A stretch of 64,000 nucleotides of DNA from JAACFF01 sp963701435 (GTDB lineage: Bacteria; Chloroflexota; Anaerolineae; Promineifilales; Promineifilaceae): positions 682,001 to 746,000 of the forward strand of contig CAVPAL010000006.1 of assembly GCA_963701435.1 (NCBI GenBank), written 5' to 3'. Both the position numbers and the translations under genes were made by a program. Below, piece after piece: positions 43,586-53,437 of the stretch; position 1 is the stretch's first letter, and each line of letters opens with the position of its first letter. A model generated the notes under the pieces. That model was not told the DNA's origin. It ran no database searches and saw only the letters and a list, made by a program, of their open reading frames with translations.

Positions 43586-44787
43586 ATGAAGAAATCTCAA
43601 TCACTATCTGTTTTATCCCGACTGACGGACATCCATGAAGAAATTAAGCAAACTTACGTGAAATACCCTTACCCTTGGGTCATTGGCTACAGCGGCGGTA
43701 AGGACAGCACAACGACTTTGCAATTGGTCTGGTATGCGCTGGCAGAACTCATGCCAGAACAACGTACCAAACCAATTTACGTGATTTCCACTGATACCAA
43801 AGTGGAAACGCCCGTTTAGATAAAGTAGCCGAACACGGTGAGGTGATCCTTGTGTTGGGCAGCCGGCGAGGAGAAAGTGCGACGCGAGATCAGGTGCTAA
43901 ATATGCACCGCATCACTGGCATGACATTGGCGCGGCATGGACAATTGCCCGGCGCGTGGGTGTATATGCCCATTGAGCAATTTACGACAGATGATGTGTG
44001 GACATATCTCATGCAAGTAGATTCACCTTGGGGCGGCGATAATTTGCAGTTAGCGTCGCTCTATCAATCGGCTCAGGACGGCGAATGCCCTTTAGTCGTC
44101 GATGATAAAACATCCTCATGCGGTAATTCCAGATTTGGCTGCTGGGTTTGCACGGTTGTGAACAAAGACAAGTCTATGGAAGCGATGATTGATTCAGGTG
44201 AGGAATGGATGATTCCCTTGTTAGAGTACCGGGATTGGCTTTCTTCGACCCAAGACCCGGCCATTAAACCTGAACAAAGAGAGTATAAAGGGCGCGACGG
44301 CCGTATCAAAATTACTCAATCCGGTAAGCTGCGCTGGCGCACGTACACCTTGGATTTTTCGCGCCAAATGCTGCACAAGCTGTTAGAAACACAGACGGAA
44401 ATCCAAAAGGACAATCCAGGTACCAGTTTGATTAGCCTGGATGAACTACGAGAAATCCGCCGTATTTGGTTGCTGGAGCGGCAAGATTGGGAAGATTCGC
44501 TGCCGGGGATTTACACGGCCGTTACCGGTCAACAACTCGCTTGGGAACAGGACGACGCGACTATGCCTGGTCAATTAGAAGCAGAATTATTGGCCGATCT
44601 GACGACTGAAAATGACGTGCCAACACGCCTGGTGCAGAAGTTGTTTGACGCCGAATGGCAGCATCAGGGAATGTACCGGCGGGCTAAAATCCATCGCCGC
44701 ATTGAAAAAATTTTCCGTGAAGATTGGCGCTCCATAGTTGAAGTTGAGGCAGAAATGGCGCGACGGCAGGCTGAGGCAAACGCATGA
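43586..44787 (+). pseudogene. dndC: DndC phosphorothioation sulfurtransferase, internal deletion
   Basis: Starts MKKSQSLSVLSRL and has the PAPS-reductase-like P-loop 'WVIGYSGGKDSTTTLQLVWYAL' typical of DndC. After 'ISTDTKVETPV' the frame stops. The protein resumes in another frame at 'LDKVAEHGEVILVLGSRRGESATR', so roughly 85-90 codons that normally carry part of the cysteine-bearing region are missing. The rest is well conserved (CGNSRFGCWVCTVV; GRDGRIKITQSGKLRWRTYT). DndC activates target DNA for sulfur incorporation with DndD and DndE; this copy cannot work as written. Confidence 0.85.
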
Positions 44788-45897
44788 TTCTGCATAAAGT
44801 GACCCTGAATAACTTCGGCATTTACGGCGGTGATACTTCTTTTGATCTGACGCCGCAAAGCGGGGAACGATTTCAGCGTCCCATCATCCTTTTCCGCGGC
44901 AAAAATGGAGTGGGCAAAACCACCTTGGCGGAAGCAATTCGACTCTGTTTGCACGGCAAGCTGGCGCTAGGGGGTCGAACCCGTCAACGGGATTACGAAA
45001 CATATCTGCAACAACGCTTACATCGTAACGAGAATGGGGAAACGGCCGTATCCGCCCACATCACGCTTGAATTCGAGCATATTTTTCTGGGCCGTCGTCA
45101 CCAATACCAGGTACAGCGGGCGTGGCAGAAGAACGGCAGTCGCTTGACTACAGAACTGCACATCTGGGTTGATGGTGAGCTGCTTAACGAAAGCGAGGAC
45201 GAAAAAGATTTCTTGCTACGAGAACTGGTTCCAACAGGTGTTGCCGAACTGTTTTTCTTCGACGGCGAAAAAATTGCCACACTATCTGAAGAAGGCGCGG
45301 GCAGCGCCGATTTGCTGGCCGATGCGGTGAAGAATTTGTTAGGGTTGCATCTGGTCGAGCAGTTAGACCGTGACCTGGATGTGTATTTGACGCGGCAAAC
45401 CGGGGTGCAAGAATTACAAACCTACCAGACCGAATTAGGTCGGTTACATGATGAAGAGACGGAATTGGCTCAGCAACGTGAAGATGCACGTGACCAATTA
45501 GCTGAGTGCCGCCGCCAGATTAACCGCAAACGGGAAGTTAGCACTCTGTTGGAAGGACAAATCGCTCGTGAAGGCGGGCGAACAACAGATGTTTGCGATT
45601 GCTACCCTGTGGGCGCTTAGAGAGGTGTCAGGACGGCCGTTGCCGGTCATCATAGATACGCCACTCAGTCGCCTGGATGACGACCACCGGCGGGCGATGC
45701 TGGCCGAATTTATGCCCCAGGTTGCGCAGCAGGTGATTGTATTGGCGACAACGACGGAATTTGACGAGGAAACATTTGCCTTTTTGCAACCAGCCGTTTC
45801 GCGGGCGTACCTACTGCAAGCAAATAATGTGACAACACAGGTGACCGAGCAGCCGTTACCAGCACAATTTATATCTGTCGATTCACTCACAGTTTGA
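44784..45897 (+). pseudogene. dndD: DndD SMC-like ATPase, central part deleted
   Basis: ATGA overlap with dndC. N-terminal 'VTLNNFGIYGG' and Walker A 'FRGKNGVGKTTLAEAI', then 'ELFFFDGEKIATLSEE'. At about 45568 the frame changes and the C-terminal ATPase half follows: 'AGEQQMFAIATLWALREVSGRPLPVIIDTPLSRLDDDHR'. About 370 codons remain of the usual about 660-700, so the central coiled coil is lost. No dndB, dndE or dndFGH is present nearby. Confidence 0.85.
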
Positions 45898-45907
45898 TAG
45901 CCCTGCA

Positions 45908-46144
45908 ATGGATTTTGAAATTCTGAGTGAAATCACAGAGATAGAGATCATTGCCAGTGGCACAAGTATTCGTGAACTCTCACGCTTGCGACGACAATAT
46001 CGAATGGGACGGTGGCGCAAATTAAAGGGTGTTGCCACAGTGATGTTAAAAGATGGTACAATACGTTTAGCAGAAATCCATTGGTATGAAGCACATGGTA
46101 TTGGCGGTAAGGAATTTAAGATCAAATTTCCGTTTCTTGATTGA
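45908..46144 (+). CDS. Small conserved-type protein downstream of dndD
   Basis: 78 aa: 'MDFEILSEITEIEIIASGTS', then 'LRRQYRMGRWRKLKGVATVML' and 'AEIHWYEAHGIGGKEFKIK'. Resembles a widespread small family in cyanobacteria and Chloroflexota, often next to a second small gene. Function unknown, possibly toxin-antitoxin-like. Start codon 11 bases after the dndD remnant. Confidence 0.7.
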   Translation: MDFEILSEITEIEIIASGTSIRELSRLRRQYRMGRWRKLKGVATVMLKDGTIRLAEIHWYEAHGIGGKEFKIKFPFLD

Positions 46145-46383
46145 TGATGAATACAAACAATTCAGTAATACAACATTTTGTAGTTTGTCTCAATAATCAG
46201 AACTATGAAGCCTCACTGGAAGTGGGCAAACTTTATCGTGTTATACCCGATGAACAGGCTGCAGCGCATGGATATTTTCGCGTGATAGACGAGAGCGGGG
46301 AAGATTACGCCTACGCCACAGACCGCTTCTTGTTGTTGGAACTCTCACCCCAAATTGAAGAAACATTGTTAACGGTATTGTAA
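46144..46383 (+). CDS. Small hypothetical protein
   Basis: 79 aa from ATG 46144, which overlaps the preceding stop (TGATG). 'LEVGKLYRVIPDEQAAAHGYFRVIDESGEDYAYATDRFLLLEL' is an SH3-like pattern often seen next to the preceding 78-aa family. Function unknown; the two likely act as a pair. Confidence 0.65.
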   Translation: MMNTNNSVIQHFVVCLNNQNYEASLEVGKLYRVIPDEQAAAHGYFRVIDESGEDYAYATDRFLLLELSPQIEETLLTVL

Positions 46384-46700
46384 TTCTACCCTCCTCTTAT
46401 CGCATCTATTATGGCTGGTTGTATTTCAACTGGTTGTTGAGCCAGAAGGTTTGAATCTATGCAGTTGAGTGAAATGCACTTCTCTGAGGAAGCATCGCAC
46501 AAGAGATACATTTCGTGCAATTGGAGCTGCTCCCTTGTCAATGATATGGATCATAACGCCAGACAGAATACCGCTGTTGATGTTCCAATTTATCAATCAC
46601 AGTAGTGATCACGATGTAATTCAATTCGCGCAGTAAAGCGAGAAATTTGCTGTTAAATGCTTGTTAGCCCTACACACATAATCGACCTTAACAATTTGAT

Positions 46701-46730
46701 TTGACTTGCTACCCCCCATTGGCGTATGAT
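46701..46730 (+). promoter_or_regulatory. Cassette-borne promoter for higBA
   Basis: -35 TTGACT (46701-46706), 18-base spacer, -10 TATGAT (46725-46730), 34 bases before the higB ATG. Toxin-antitoxin cassettes usually carry their own promoter, unlike other cassettes. Confidence 0.65.
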
Positions 46731-46763
46731 AATGGTATCTTTGTATGCTTCTTTGAGGCTATT

Positions 46764-47081
46764 ATGGTCATTGTCGAAACGTCGGTGTTTACCAAACAGG
46801 TTCAAAAACTACTCTCTGATGAAGAATATCGACACCTTCAGTCTGACTTGGCTACCCGTCCTGAAATGGGATCAATTATTTCCAATAGCGGTGGTTTACG
46901 TAAGGTGCGTTGGGGATATCGGGGTCGGGGTAAACGTGGCGGCGTCAGAGTGATTTACTTTTGGGCTGTTGCACAAGAACGTTTGCTGATGCTCTTGATA
47001 TATCCTAAAAATGTGCAAGACAATTTGTCCCCTGCTCAGTTGAAAGCACTCAAACAGATTGTTGAGGACGAATATACATGA
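46764..47081 (+). CDS. higB: HigB/RelE-superfamily toxin
   Basis: 105 aa from ATG 46764 (TTGAGG upstream). 'FTKQVQKLLSDEEYRHLQSDLATRPEMGSIISNSGGLRKVRW' and 'GVRVIYFWAVAQERLLMLLIYPKNVQDNLSPAQ' match the RelE/HigB ribosome-dependent mRNA interferase family. The order toxin then antitoxin is typical for higBA. Overlaps the antitoxin by four bases (ATGA). Confidence 0.88.
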   Translation: MVIVETSVFTKQVQKLLSDEEYRHLQSDLATRPEMGSIISNSGGLRKVRWGYRGRGKRGGVRVIYFWAVAQERLLMLLIYPKNVQDNLSPAQLKALKQIVEDEYT

Positions 47082-47392
47082 ATGACAAATTTATGAGTGA
47101 TGAATTGTTTGAAGGTTTGTTGGAAAGTGTCCGTGAGGGTGGCGCGATCTTGCGCGGTGAAAAAGATGCCTCCCGCACATTTGTGATAGAAACTCCTGAT
47201 GTGAAGCAAATTCGAGAGCGGTATAAGTTATCACAGACTGAGTTTGCAGCATTATTAGGAATCAGCGTCAAGACATTGCAGAACTGGGAGCAGGGTCGTC
47301 GCACCCCTCATGGGGCTGCTCGAGTTTTGTTACAGGTTGCCGACAAGCATCCTGAAGCTGTTTGGGATGTTGTTCAGCCAGCTACTCAGTAA
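47078..47392 (+). CDS. higA: HigA/NadS-type antitoxin
   Basis: 104 aa. C-terminal Xre-type HTH: 'VKQIRERYKLSQTEFAALLGISVKTLQNWEQGRRTPHGAARVLL'. The N-terminal 40 residues ('DELFEGLLESVREGGAILRG') are typical of HigA/NadS antitoxins that neutralise RelE-like toxins and repress the operon. Ends 29 bases before the attC site. Confidence 0.9.
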   Translation: MNDKFMSDELFEGLLESVREGGAILRGEKDASRTFVIETPDVKQIRERYKLSQTEFAALLGISVKTLQNWEQGRRTPHGAARVLLQVADKHPEAVWDVVQPATQ

Positions 47393-47420
47393 GTATGCTT
47401 TCTAAACGGTAGAGAGGTAG

Positions 47421-47524
47421 GGCTAACAATGCTTGCAGCGGAGCGCGAGACTTGGGCTCATTCAAGTAGTTCCGTCTGGCAAACTAAACCGACCGGCCCG
47501 CGCCCGCTGAAGCCGGCGTTCTAT
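47421..47524 (+). other. attC-like recombination site
   Basis: R'' GGCTAAC (47421-47427). Left arm GCTTGCAGCGGAGCGCG (47431-47447) pairs with CGCGCCCGCTGAAGC (47499-47513) completely, except for two extra bases on the left arm (G and A), as expected for attC extrahelical bases. R' G|TTCTAT at 47518-47524, where TTCTAT belongs to the invaded gene. The loop between arms is 51 bases. Total about 104 bases, within the usual attC range. Confidence 0.78.
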
Positions 47525-47811
47525 CTCTGGATCGCGTAACGAATGGAAAGGGTATCGTTTGTTGACCAGTTCTTTACGGTGCAGGATAAGCGGCTCATCA
47601 GGATGTGAGTTGAAAAACTCTGTTTTCAAGGCTTCAACAGCCGGAAATACGACGGACTGGACATGGCTCAACGCCATGATCACTCCTGTCAGACTCAAGT
47701 AACGATGATTGTGATCTCTGGAAGCATTCAAGTCTGAATTGCCAACTTCGTCTACGTAAAGACGATACTTCATATAAACTCCATCAGGACTGGTTGGAAA
47801 AAACACCTGAC

Positions 47812-47943
47812 CTATTCTGTTGCATCCTCATCGGTGAACAAATCATTACCCATGCGGAATTTGATGTCGTTGTTGATGATGAAGTCAAAGCTCAAGTTTT
47901 CGGCCGCGTAGATGAAGGCCTCGAGTTTTGTCAGTTCAACCAT
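47812..47943 (-). pseudogene. Chimeric fragment: LysR N-terminus joined to a methylase C-terminus
   Basis: 43 codons. The first 19 (MVELTKLEAFIYAAENLSF) equal the LysR gene at 42609. The remaining 24 (DFIINNDIKFRMGNDLFTDE...) are homologous to the C-terminus of the Eco57I-type methylase ending at 55156 (DFIVNYDIKYRMGDELFTDE). This marks the exact junction of the 656-bp repeat with a remnant of a second methylase gene. Confidence 0.8.
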
Positions 47944-48550
47944 AGGTCAACTCCAGGTTTTAATTTACCATCTGGTTGCCCTGGACGGCTTTATTCCAAA
48001 TACATCGCCGAGGCGGCAAAGGCGTCTTCCGGGATGCCGGAAAAGCTGCCATCAGGGAACATGGCTAATTCATAATTCTCGCCGCTGTACGTGTAAAAGG
48101 CAAAGCCCCACTCATCGCCGCCAAAGTAGCGCAGACGACATAAATGAACGGGCGTGTTAGCAGATGTTCAATCATTTCTTCGCGCGTTTCCGGCCAATCC
48201 TCCGGCGGCCAGCCTTCGGCGACAACGGGTTCGGTGTAGGCGTCAATGTAACAAAACTGGCCGCGGAAGCGAATGTCCAGCCGGGTATATTTCCCGGCAT
48301 AATTTTCGGCCGCAAACTTATTGATGCGCTGCGTGACTTCGCGTTTTTTAGCGTCTGGTATCTTTTTGCCACCAGAATCGGGGTCAAATAGCCATCTTTT
48401 TTGTGACATGGTTTCTCCTACATAATATTTCCCGGATTTGATTGTAAAGAATGTTATGCTGTTACCTGCTTGTGAGCAAATCCACAAATCTCGGCCGATC
48501 AAGATTTTCGAGACGAATGACGCAAATAACCCGAATAAGGGTCATTTTGA
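47895..48550. repeat. 656-bp direct repeat, right copy
   Basis: Second copy of 42561-43217. Differences are few; one is a base lost near 48158 that breaks the contained gene. Confidence 0.9.
47991..48409 (-). pseudogene. Frameshifted duplicate of the hypothetical gene at 42657
   Basis: Same 139-residue protein from MSQKRWLFDPD. One C is missing in the sequence corresponding to 42826, so the frame changes after 'EEMIEHL'. Decayed second copy within the direct repeat. Confidence 0.8.
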
Positions 48551-48639
48551 GGCGGCATATTTGATCGGCCGTCTATCAAAATCAGCTCGATTCAGGTAAA
48601 GAAAAGCGCCGATGAAGTTTACATTTTACATGGCCGTTT

Positions 48640-51422
48640 CTAAACGCCTAACTTCTCCCGAATAATTTCGCGAGCGTTCTGACTATCAAAACCGGACTTT
48701 TCGTAGGTCTCAATAAGGTGATCCGGCGAAACCGTGTTTTTGATACCAGGCTAATTTGGCTTCCCGTTTGTTACGGTAACCTTCATCGTGCATCATGCCA
48801 AAATGTTCCCAATACCAGGTTTCACCGCGCCACTGGATGACGAAATCTGGGCGGTAGAAGGTGCCATCGGGTGCAGATAAGCGCACATCATATTGGAAGG
48901 GGATATCACGTTCATGGAGCATGTTGGCGATGAGGGCTTCAGACTTGGACTGAACCATGTAATCGGCCAATGTACGATGGATTTTGCCTTCTTCATACCA
49001 GGCATCCATATCTTCAAATTTGGGGGCAATCGGCCGGAATTGGAAGAGGGATGAGTTGATATGATTCAGGGTGGAGCGTTCACGACGCATGAGGGAAAGT
49101 AGCGGAGCAATATCTTCCTGTACCAGGATGGTACAATGCTTTTGTGCCCGGGTAATGCCGGTGTAGAAGAGTTCGCGGGAAAGCAGACCGCGTTTGTGTT
49201 TGGGCAAGATGAAGTAAACGTGGTCAAATTCGCTACCTTGTGATTTATGGACAGAGATGGCATAGGCGAGTTCAAGATTCTCGGATACGGCCGTTTCTGA
49301 CATATATTCCACGCGGTAATTCAATTTACGACTGAAGCTGACCTGAAGCTGGCGAATATAGAAGTTTGACCAACGCCATTTTTTAGCATCAAAAGCATGA
49401 ATGGTCGTTAAGCCAATTTCACCGTTGTAGACTTCGATGGGTTCTTTTCTTCGCGTTTCATCATTCCATGCCCAGAGTGGATTCGATTTGGGACGATTGA
49501 CAACTTGAATGACCTTATCGAAATAAGGTCACTCCACCTAATGACCCTTTATTTTCCAACAACCATTTGTTTTTGTGTTCTTGCAAAACACCGTTGATGT
49601 GCTCAATACCAAACAGTTCGCCGCGATAAGGAGAAATGACCTGTAAAGCTTCTGGGGTTGGGGTGCGGTTGGGTGATAAGACTGCATTCCACAATTTGTC
49701 AGGGCGTGCCGGATCCAAATGATTACCAGATACAGTTTCCATGTCGATGACAATCGTATCTTGCAGTAGTTGCTCAAGTTCGTTCGTGTCTTGCCAGTAG
49801 AGAACCCGTAAATCCTTGTCCACATCGCCCCCCTCTTGGACACGGGCGATCAATTCCTCTTCATCAAGATCGCGTTCTCCATCTTTCACATCCGCCAATT
49901 CGCGACGGACATAAAGTGAAGCTAAATCCAAAATACCGGTTCCCTGGTTTGAAAGAATATTGACAAGTTGCCGCATGTTGGTGGTTAGCTCACCGACATA
50001 CTCCGGCAGATCTTTTCTAAGCCAATCAATGAGGTCAGCGAATACCTTGCCTGTACCGATAGGGGGGAGTTGATTGGGATCGCCAACGAAGATGAGGCGC
50101 TGCACACTGTTCCAGTTGACGGCACGGAAGAAAGTGGCTAACAGGGGCAAATCGAGCATGGATGATTCATCCAAAATGTAGGTGGCGATGCCTTCTTCCC
50201 ATTGACCGCCCTTTCGTTTGAAGGTCATGTTGTCATTGAGCCAACCGCGTTGGGCTAAAAATGAGTGCAAGGTACGGGCATCTTTACCTGTTTTTTCGCG
50301 CAGGCGGTCGGCGGCTTTACCAGTGGGAGCCAGGAGTTGAAATGATGTACCCGAACCGTGCGCTTTTTCGATTGCTTGAATGATGGCTTTGACCAATGTC
50401 GTTTTACCAGTTCCTGCCGAACCGCACAGAACACTTAACGGCCGTTGAAAAATTCCCTGGCACACTTCAACTTGCTGCTGAATGGCTTTATCATATTTTG
50501 TCGGGAATGATCTGGCGAGTTCACTGTTGGCATTGTAGAGGTAATTATGCCATTGCGATTCTTGTACGGGAAAGCGCAAGGAAATATCTGCCCGATTGGC
50601 TAATTCACGCAGTGTAGTTTCAATTTTCCGTTCATCTTCAAAAATAGTACGGATATAAAGATATACCTCTTCTTCTACCGTACGAAAAGTAAGCGCTTGT
50701 TCTAAATCAGGTTGATCAATTTCCAAGTCACGTGGTGTGAAATTCGCCCGCTTCCATTCTGGTAAATAGCTGAGCCGCGTATTGATTTGATCTAAAATCT
50801 GGTCGGCGCGGAGGAATGTATGCTGTGGGGATGCCCGTAATTGGCGGAAGCATAGGCCGCGTAAACGCTGCCAATCATCTGGATCGAAAATGGCTTCACC
50901 ACCAAGGTCGGGAGAAGGGATCACACCCTGGTCGATCTGGCGGAATGTAATCTGGTCATCAGGGTCATCACCAACGTATTCTTCACACAAGATATATGGA
51001 TTTTCAGCTATTGCTTCATGGTCGCTATAAAGGGATGTAGATTCCGGTTTTTCCAGAATCTTGGCAATTTGGCGTGTTTGTAAATCAAAGCGAGGCAATA
51101 CATCTGACAGCAACTTCTGTTGAGCAGGATAAAGGCGTCTCCACTTTTTGCGGATGTCTTTGGTTTCTTGCGGACTTAAATCAAGACCATCTATCACGTT
51201 CGTTTCTGCTTTGACAAAGGCAAAGAGTTCATTTTGTACGTCGTGTTGGTCACGGGTCTCTAGTTGTTGAATGGCATAGGGGATGGCCTGGCTGAACTTG
51301 AGATAATCGAGGCAAGCTAGCAAACCAGGATAGAGACCACGGCCGTGCCACAGTTCAGCTAACAGAGAGGATAACCATTGTTCGCGCATCTCCCAGTTTT
51401 CATGTCTGGTCATTGATTTCAC
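48640..51422 (-). CDS. RecD-like DNA helicase with C-terminal nuclease-like domain (two frameshifts)
   Basis: About 925 aa joined. GTG start at 51422 overlaps the upstream stop (GTGA). Helicase motifs: Walker A 'CGSAGTGKTTLVKAI', 'YILDESSMLDL', 'FVGDPNQLPPIG', and UvrD_C_2-like 'AYAISVHKSQGSEFDHV' and 'LFYTGITRAQ'. The C-terminal about 110 residues ('SKSEALIANMLHERDIPFQY', 'YRPDFVIQWRGETWYWEHFG') look like a PD-(D/E)XK/VSR-type nuclease. The frame breaks near 49535 and again near 48725, where the true end continues 'DHLIETYEKSGFD' to a stop at 48640. Distal gene of the defence operon. Confidence 0.82.
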
Positions 51423-52225
51423 GCAGAGTAGCCCACAATTTCCAGCAGACGTTCAATCAGGCCAACGGCACCATCATCGGAAATTTGACGGGTGGCATAT
51501 TTGAAGTTGCGCGAGTTTTCTGGCACAAATAGTATCTTTTCCAGGATATCGGGCTGGTCAAGATAAGCAAGATAGGGCAGGCGCAGCCCTTGATCGGGGT
51601 AGTCTGATGTGATGCTGCGAACCCAGGTGTTGGGACCATATTTTTGTTCCATCTCTGGCGATTGATTAACCCAGGTGAGTTCACTACCCACTTTTTTGAT
51701 ACGGCTCATACCTACGATGACATAACGATTGGTTTCATTGTCGCTGAATGGGTTGCTGTAATTGGCATAGTAGAAGATGAGGCTTTTTTCTTCTTCAATT
51801 TGGGCATAGTAGGCATTGGCAGCGGCACGGCGATTGGCCGCATTGTATCGAGTACCACCGCCTTTGTTGACCACCTCATCCTTGTACATTTCTTCATACG
51901 GCCAGGTGCCGATGGAGTAGGGAGGCAGCTGCCATTTTTTGACTTGCGTGCCATCTCTGAACCAATCCGGCGGTGGTGATTCGGCGGTGATGGTTTCGGA
52001 GCCAAAGGCGTTAATGCTGTAGGCACAGGGGGGTACACCTTCAACCAGATGACACGGCCGTCCCGCAACATCTTGTTCCCAAGCCAAATCACGTTTACGG
52101 GCGATGGTGTCACCGGGGAATGAGTATTGGCCTACACAGTAAGTATTGGCTTTGGGGTTTTGGCAGATACGGCCGTTCCAACCGCTATCATGCCAGGCGA
52201 CGCGGGCCGAAATATGTACTGTCAT
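51419..52225 (-). CDS. Unknown protein coupled to the RecD-like helicase
   Basis: 268 aa; GGAG upstream of ATG 52225. Opening 'MTVHISARVAWHDSGWNGRI', then 'CQNPKANTYCVGQYSFPGD' with paired cysteines, and 'YYANYSNPFSDNETNRYVIVGMSRIKKVG'. The middle is rich in aromatic residues. I do not recognise a named domain. Four-base overlap with the helicase-nuclease implies a joint function, perhaps substrate or modification recognition. Confidence 0.75.
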   Translation of the reverse strand: MTVHISARVAWHDSGWNGRICQNPKANTYCVGQYSFPGDTIARKRDLAWEQDVAGRPCHLVEGVPPCAYSINAFGSETITAESPPPDWFRDGTQVKKWQLPPYSIGTWPYEEMYKDEVVNKGGGTRYNAANRRAAANAYYAQIEEEKSLIFYYANYSNPFSDNETNRYVIVGMSRIKKVGSELTWVNQSPEMEQKYGPNTWVRSITSDYPDQGLRLPYLAYLDQPDILEKILFVPENSRNFKYATRQISDDGAVGLIERLLEIVGYSA

Positions 52226-52248
52226 AATGAACTCCTCTCCACTCTCTG

Positions 52249-52831
52249 TTATTGTTGATTCAAGTAATCCCTGCCAGCTTGACTAATCTCCCAAATACCA
52301 CGGGGCGAATCATTCTTGAGCAACCCTTCATTGACCATCGAATTTCGTGCCCATTGTGCCGTGTTATACCAGCGCGTCGAATTGGGCGTCGATGGCAAGT
52401 GCCTCATAATCCGCCTCGCTTAATTGATCGTGCATCAGGTGTTCCACTTGTTCCAGGACTTCACGCACTTTGCCAGACCCACCCATTGTTTTTAACACAT
52501 GCAAAATAGGCAATCGAAACGCTTCTTCCGGGGTGCGAACGCCCCGCTTCAAGCGACCCAAATCACGGCGAACGACTTTGTTTTCCTCGCCTTCATCCGC
52601 TTCGGCGTCAAAGGCAGTGGAAAGCGATTGCCACTCCTTGCGCAGGGTAACAAGCTCGCCACGATACGTTGTCAAGTTGATTGCCTGTTGGCGTGCTGCA
52701 TCCACACGTTCGTACTGCCCCTCGCTAAAAGCTTTGGCTCCTGCCTGGTTGACAAGCTCTATTTCGTCCTCGATTTCTTCTAACAACAGTTCGAAGGCAG
52801 CTAGGATATTAGATGGATTTTCCTTTTTCAT
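52249..52831 (-). CDS. Mrr-N-like winged-helix protein (one frameshift)
   Basis: About 193 aa joined. N-terminal helical coil ('LEEIEDEIELVNQAGAKAF'), then 'LKRGVRTPEEAFRLPILHVLKTMGGSGKVREVLEQVE'. After a break near 52380 it continues 'YNTAQWARNSMVNEGLLKND' and 'SPRGIWEISQAG'. The second half is the winged helix of Mrr_N type that recognises DNA in type IV restriction proteins. No nuclease domain follows, so it may be a specificity or control subunit of the operon. Overlaps the DprA-like gene by 23 bases. Confidence 0.75.
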
Positions 52832-53437
52832 ACGTGTTAAACTCCATTAAAGTTTGTATGCCCCGCTGGTGTAAATGAGCATTTTGTTCATTGGGTAACG
52901 TATAAACAGCTTGTCGCCCCGGTCTGAATGCTTCTTGTGCCAACTGCTCGGTGCTGCTACCTGGGTGGGCATAGGCAATCAACACCTCATCGCTAAGGCA
53001 GCAATGACTCGATTACGCAGGATAGCTGTTTCCTTGGTTGCCCGGCGTACACTGTCTGAAAAGGGAGAAAGAATGGTCAGCCGCCCTGCATCCAAAGCGG
53101 TGCGCCAGGCGGGCTTGAGGCGTTTAGGGAGGCTACGTGCAGGGCAGTAAATAACTTGCCCTGGCCCACGTAGCAAGATTTCAAATGCTTCTTGCTCTAC
53201 AGGTGAATGAAAGCCGCTGATAATGGTTTGAGACCCATGCCGCCACTGTTGTGCCAAATCATGCACAGCTAGCAAAATACCCGCCGGAGATTTGGCTGAA
53301 CATAGTAAGCCTAAAAGAGGTTGTTTAGATAATGGCCATTGTCCTAACAAATGCAGCGCTGGAGGGAGATAGCTTCGCGGCAATTGCGGATGGATAGCCA
53401 GGCTCATCTGGCTTAATGAGCAGGTGACTTGATTCAC
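52809..53437 (-). CDS. DprA/Smf-like Rossmann protein (one frameshift)
   Basis: About 209 aa joined, from GTG 53437. 'PLLGLLCSAKSPAGILLAVHDLAQQW', 'TIISGFHSPVEQEAFEILLRG' and 'GRLTILSPFSDSVRRATKETAILRNRVIAALA' follow the Smf/DprA fold. The break near 52985 is followed by 'LSDEVLIAYAHPGSSTEQLAQEAF' and 'VYTLPN'. It lacks the extra N- and C-terminal domains of true DprA. Short DprA-like proteins occur in defence clusters; here it is coupled to the winged-helix gene. Confidence 0.75.

Larger units (their letters stand above)
46664..47518 (+). mobile_element. 855-bp integron-type gene cassette carrying higBA and an attC-like site
   Basis: Left boundary G^TTAGCC at 46663/46664, right boundary G^TTCTAT at 47518/47519. 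In circular form the ends give GTTAGCC, the exact complement of GGCTAAC at 47421-47427. It contains a promoter, a toxin-antitoxin pair and, at its 3' end, an attC with two unpaired bases in the stem. Orientation (gene then attC) is canonical. The target is a protein-coding gene, i.e. a secondary site. No integron integrase gene lies in the window. Confidence 0.8.
46538..47773 (-). pseudogene. DUF3800 protein gene split by an integron gene cassette
   Basis: The 5' part (47773 to 47519) encodes 'MKYRLYVDEVGNSDL', 'RYLSLTGVIM' and 'LHRKELVNKRYPFHSLRDPEIE'. The frame continues exactly at 46663 with 'QAFNSKFLALLRELNYIVIT', then 'VIDKLEHQQRYSVWRYDPYH', and stops at 46538. The codons join as GAA|CAA with no base lost or gained once 46664-47518 is removed. 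DUF3800 proteins carry an RNase H-like DxE motif (here VDEVGNSD) and normally reach about 250 aa. So the 3' end is also truncated. Dead as it stands. Confidence 0.8.
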
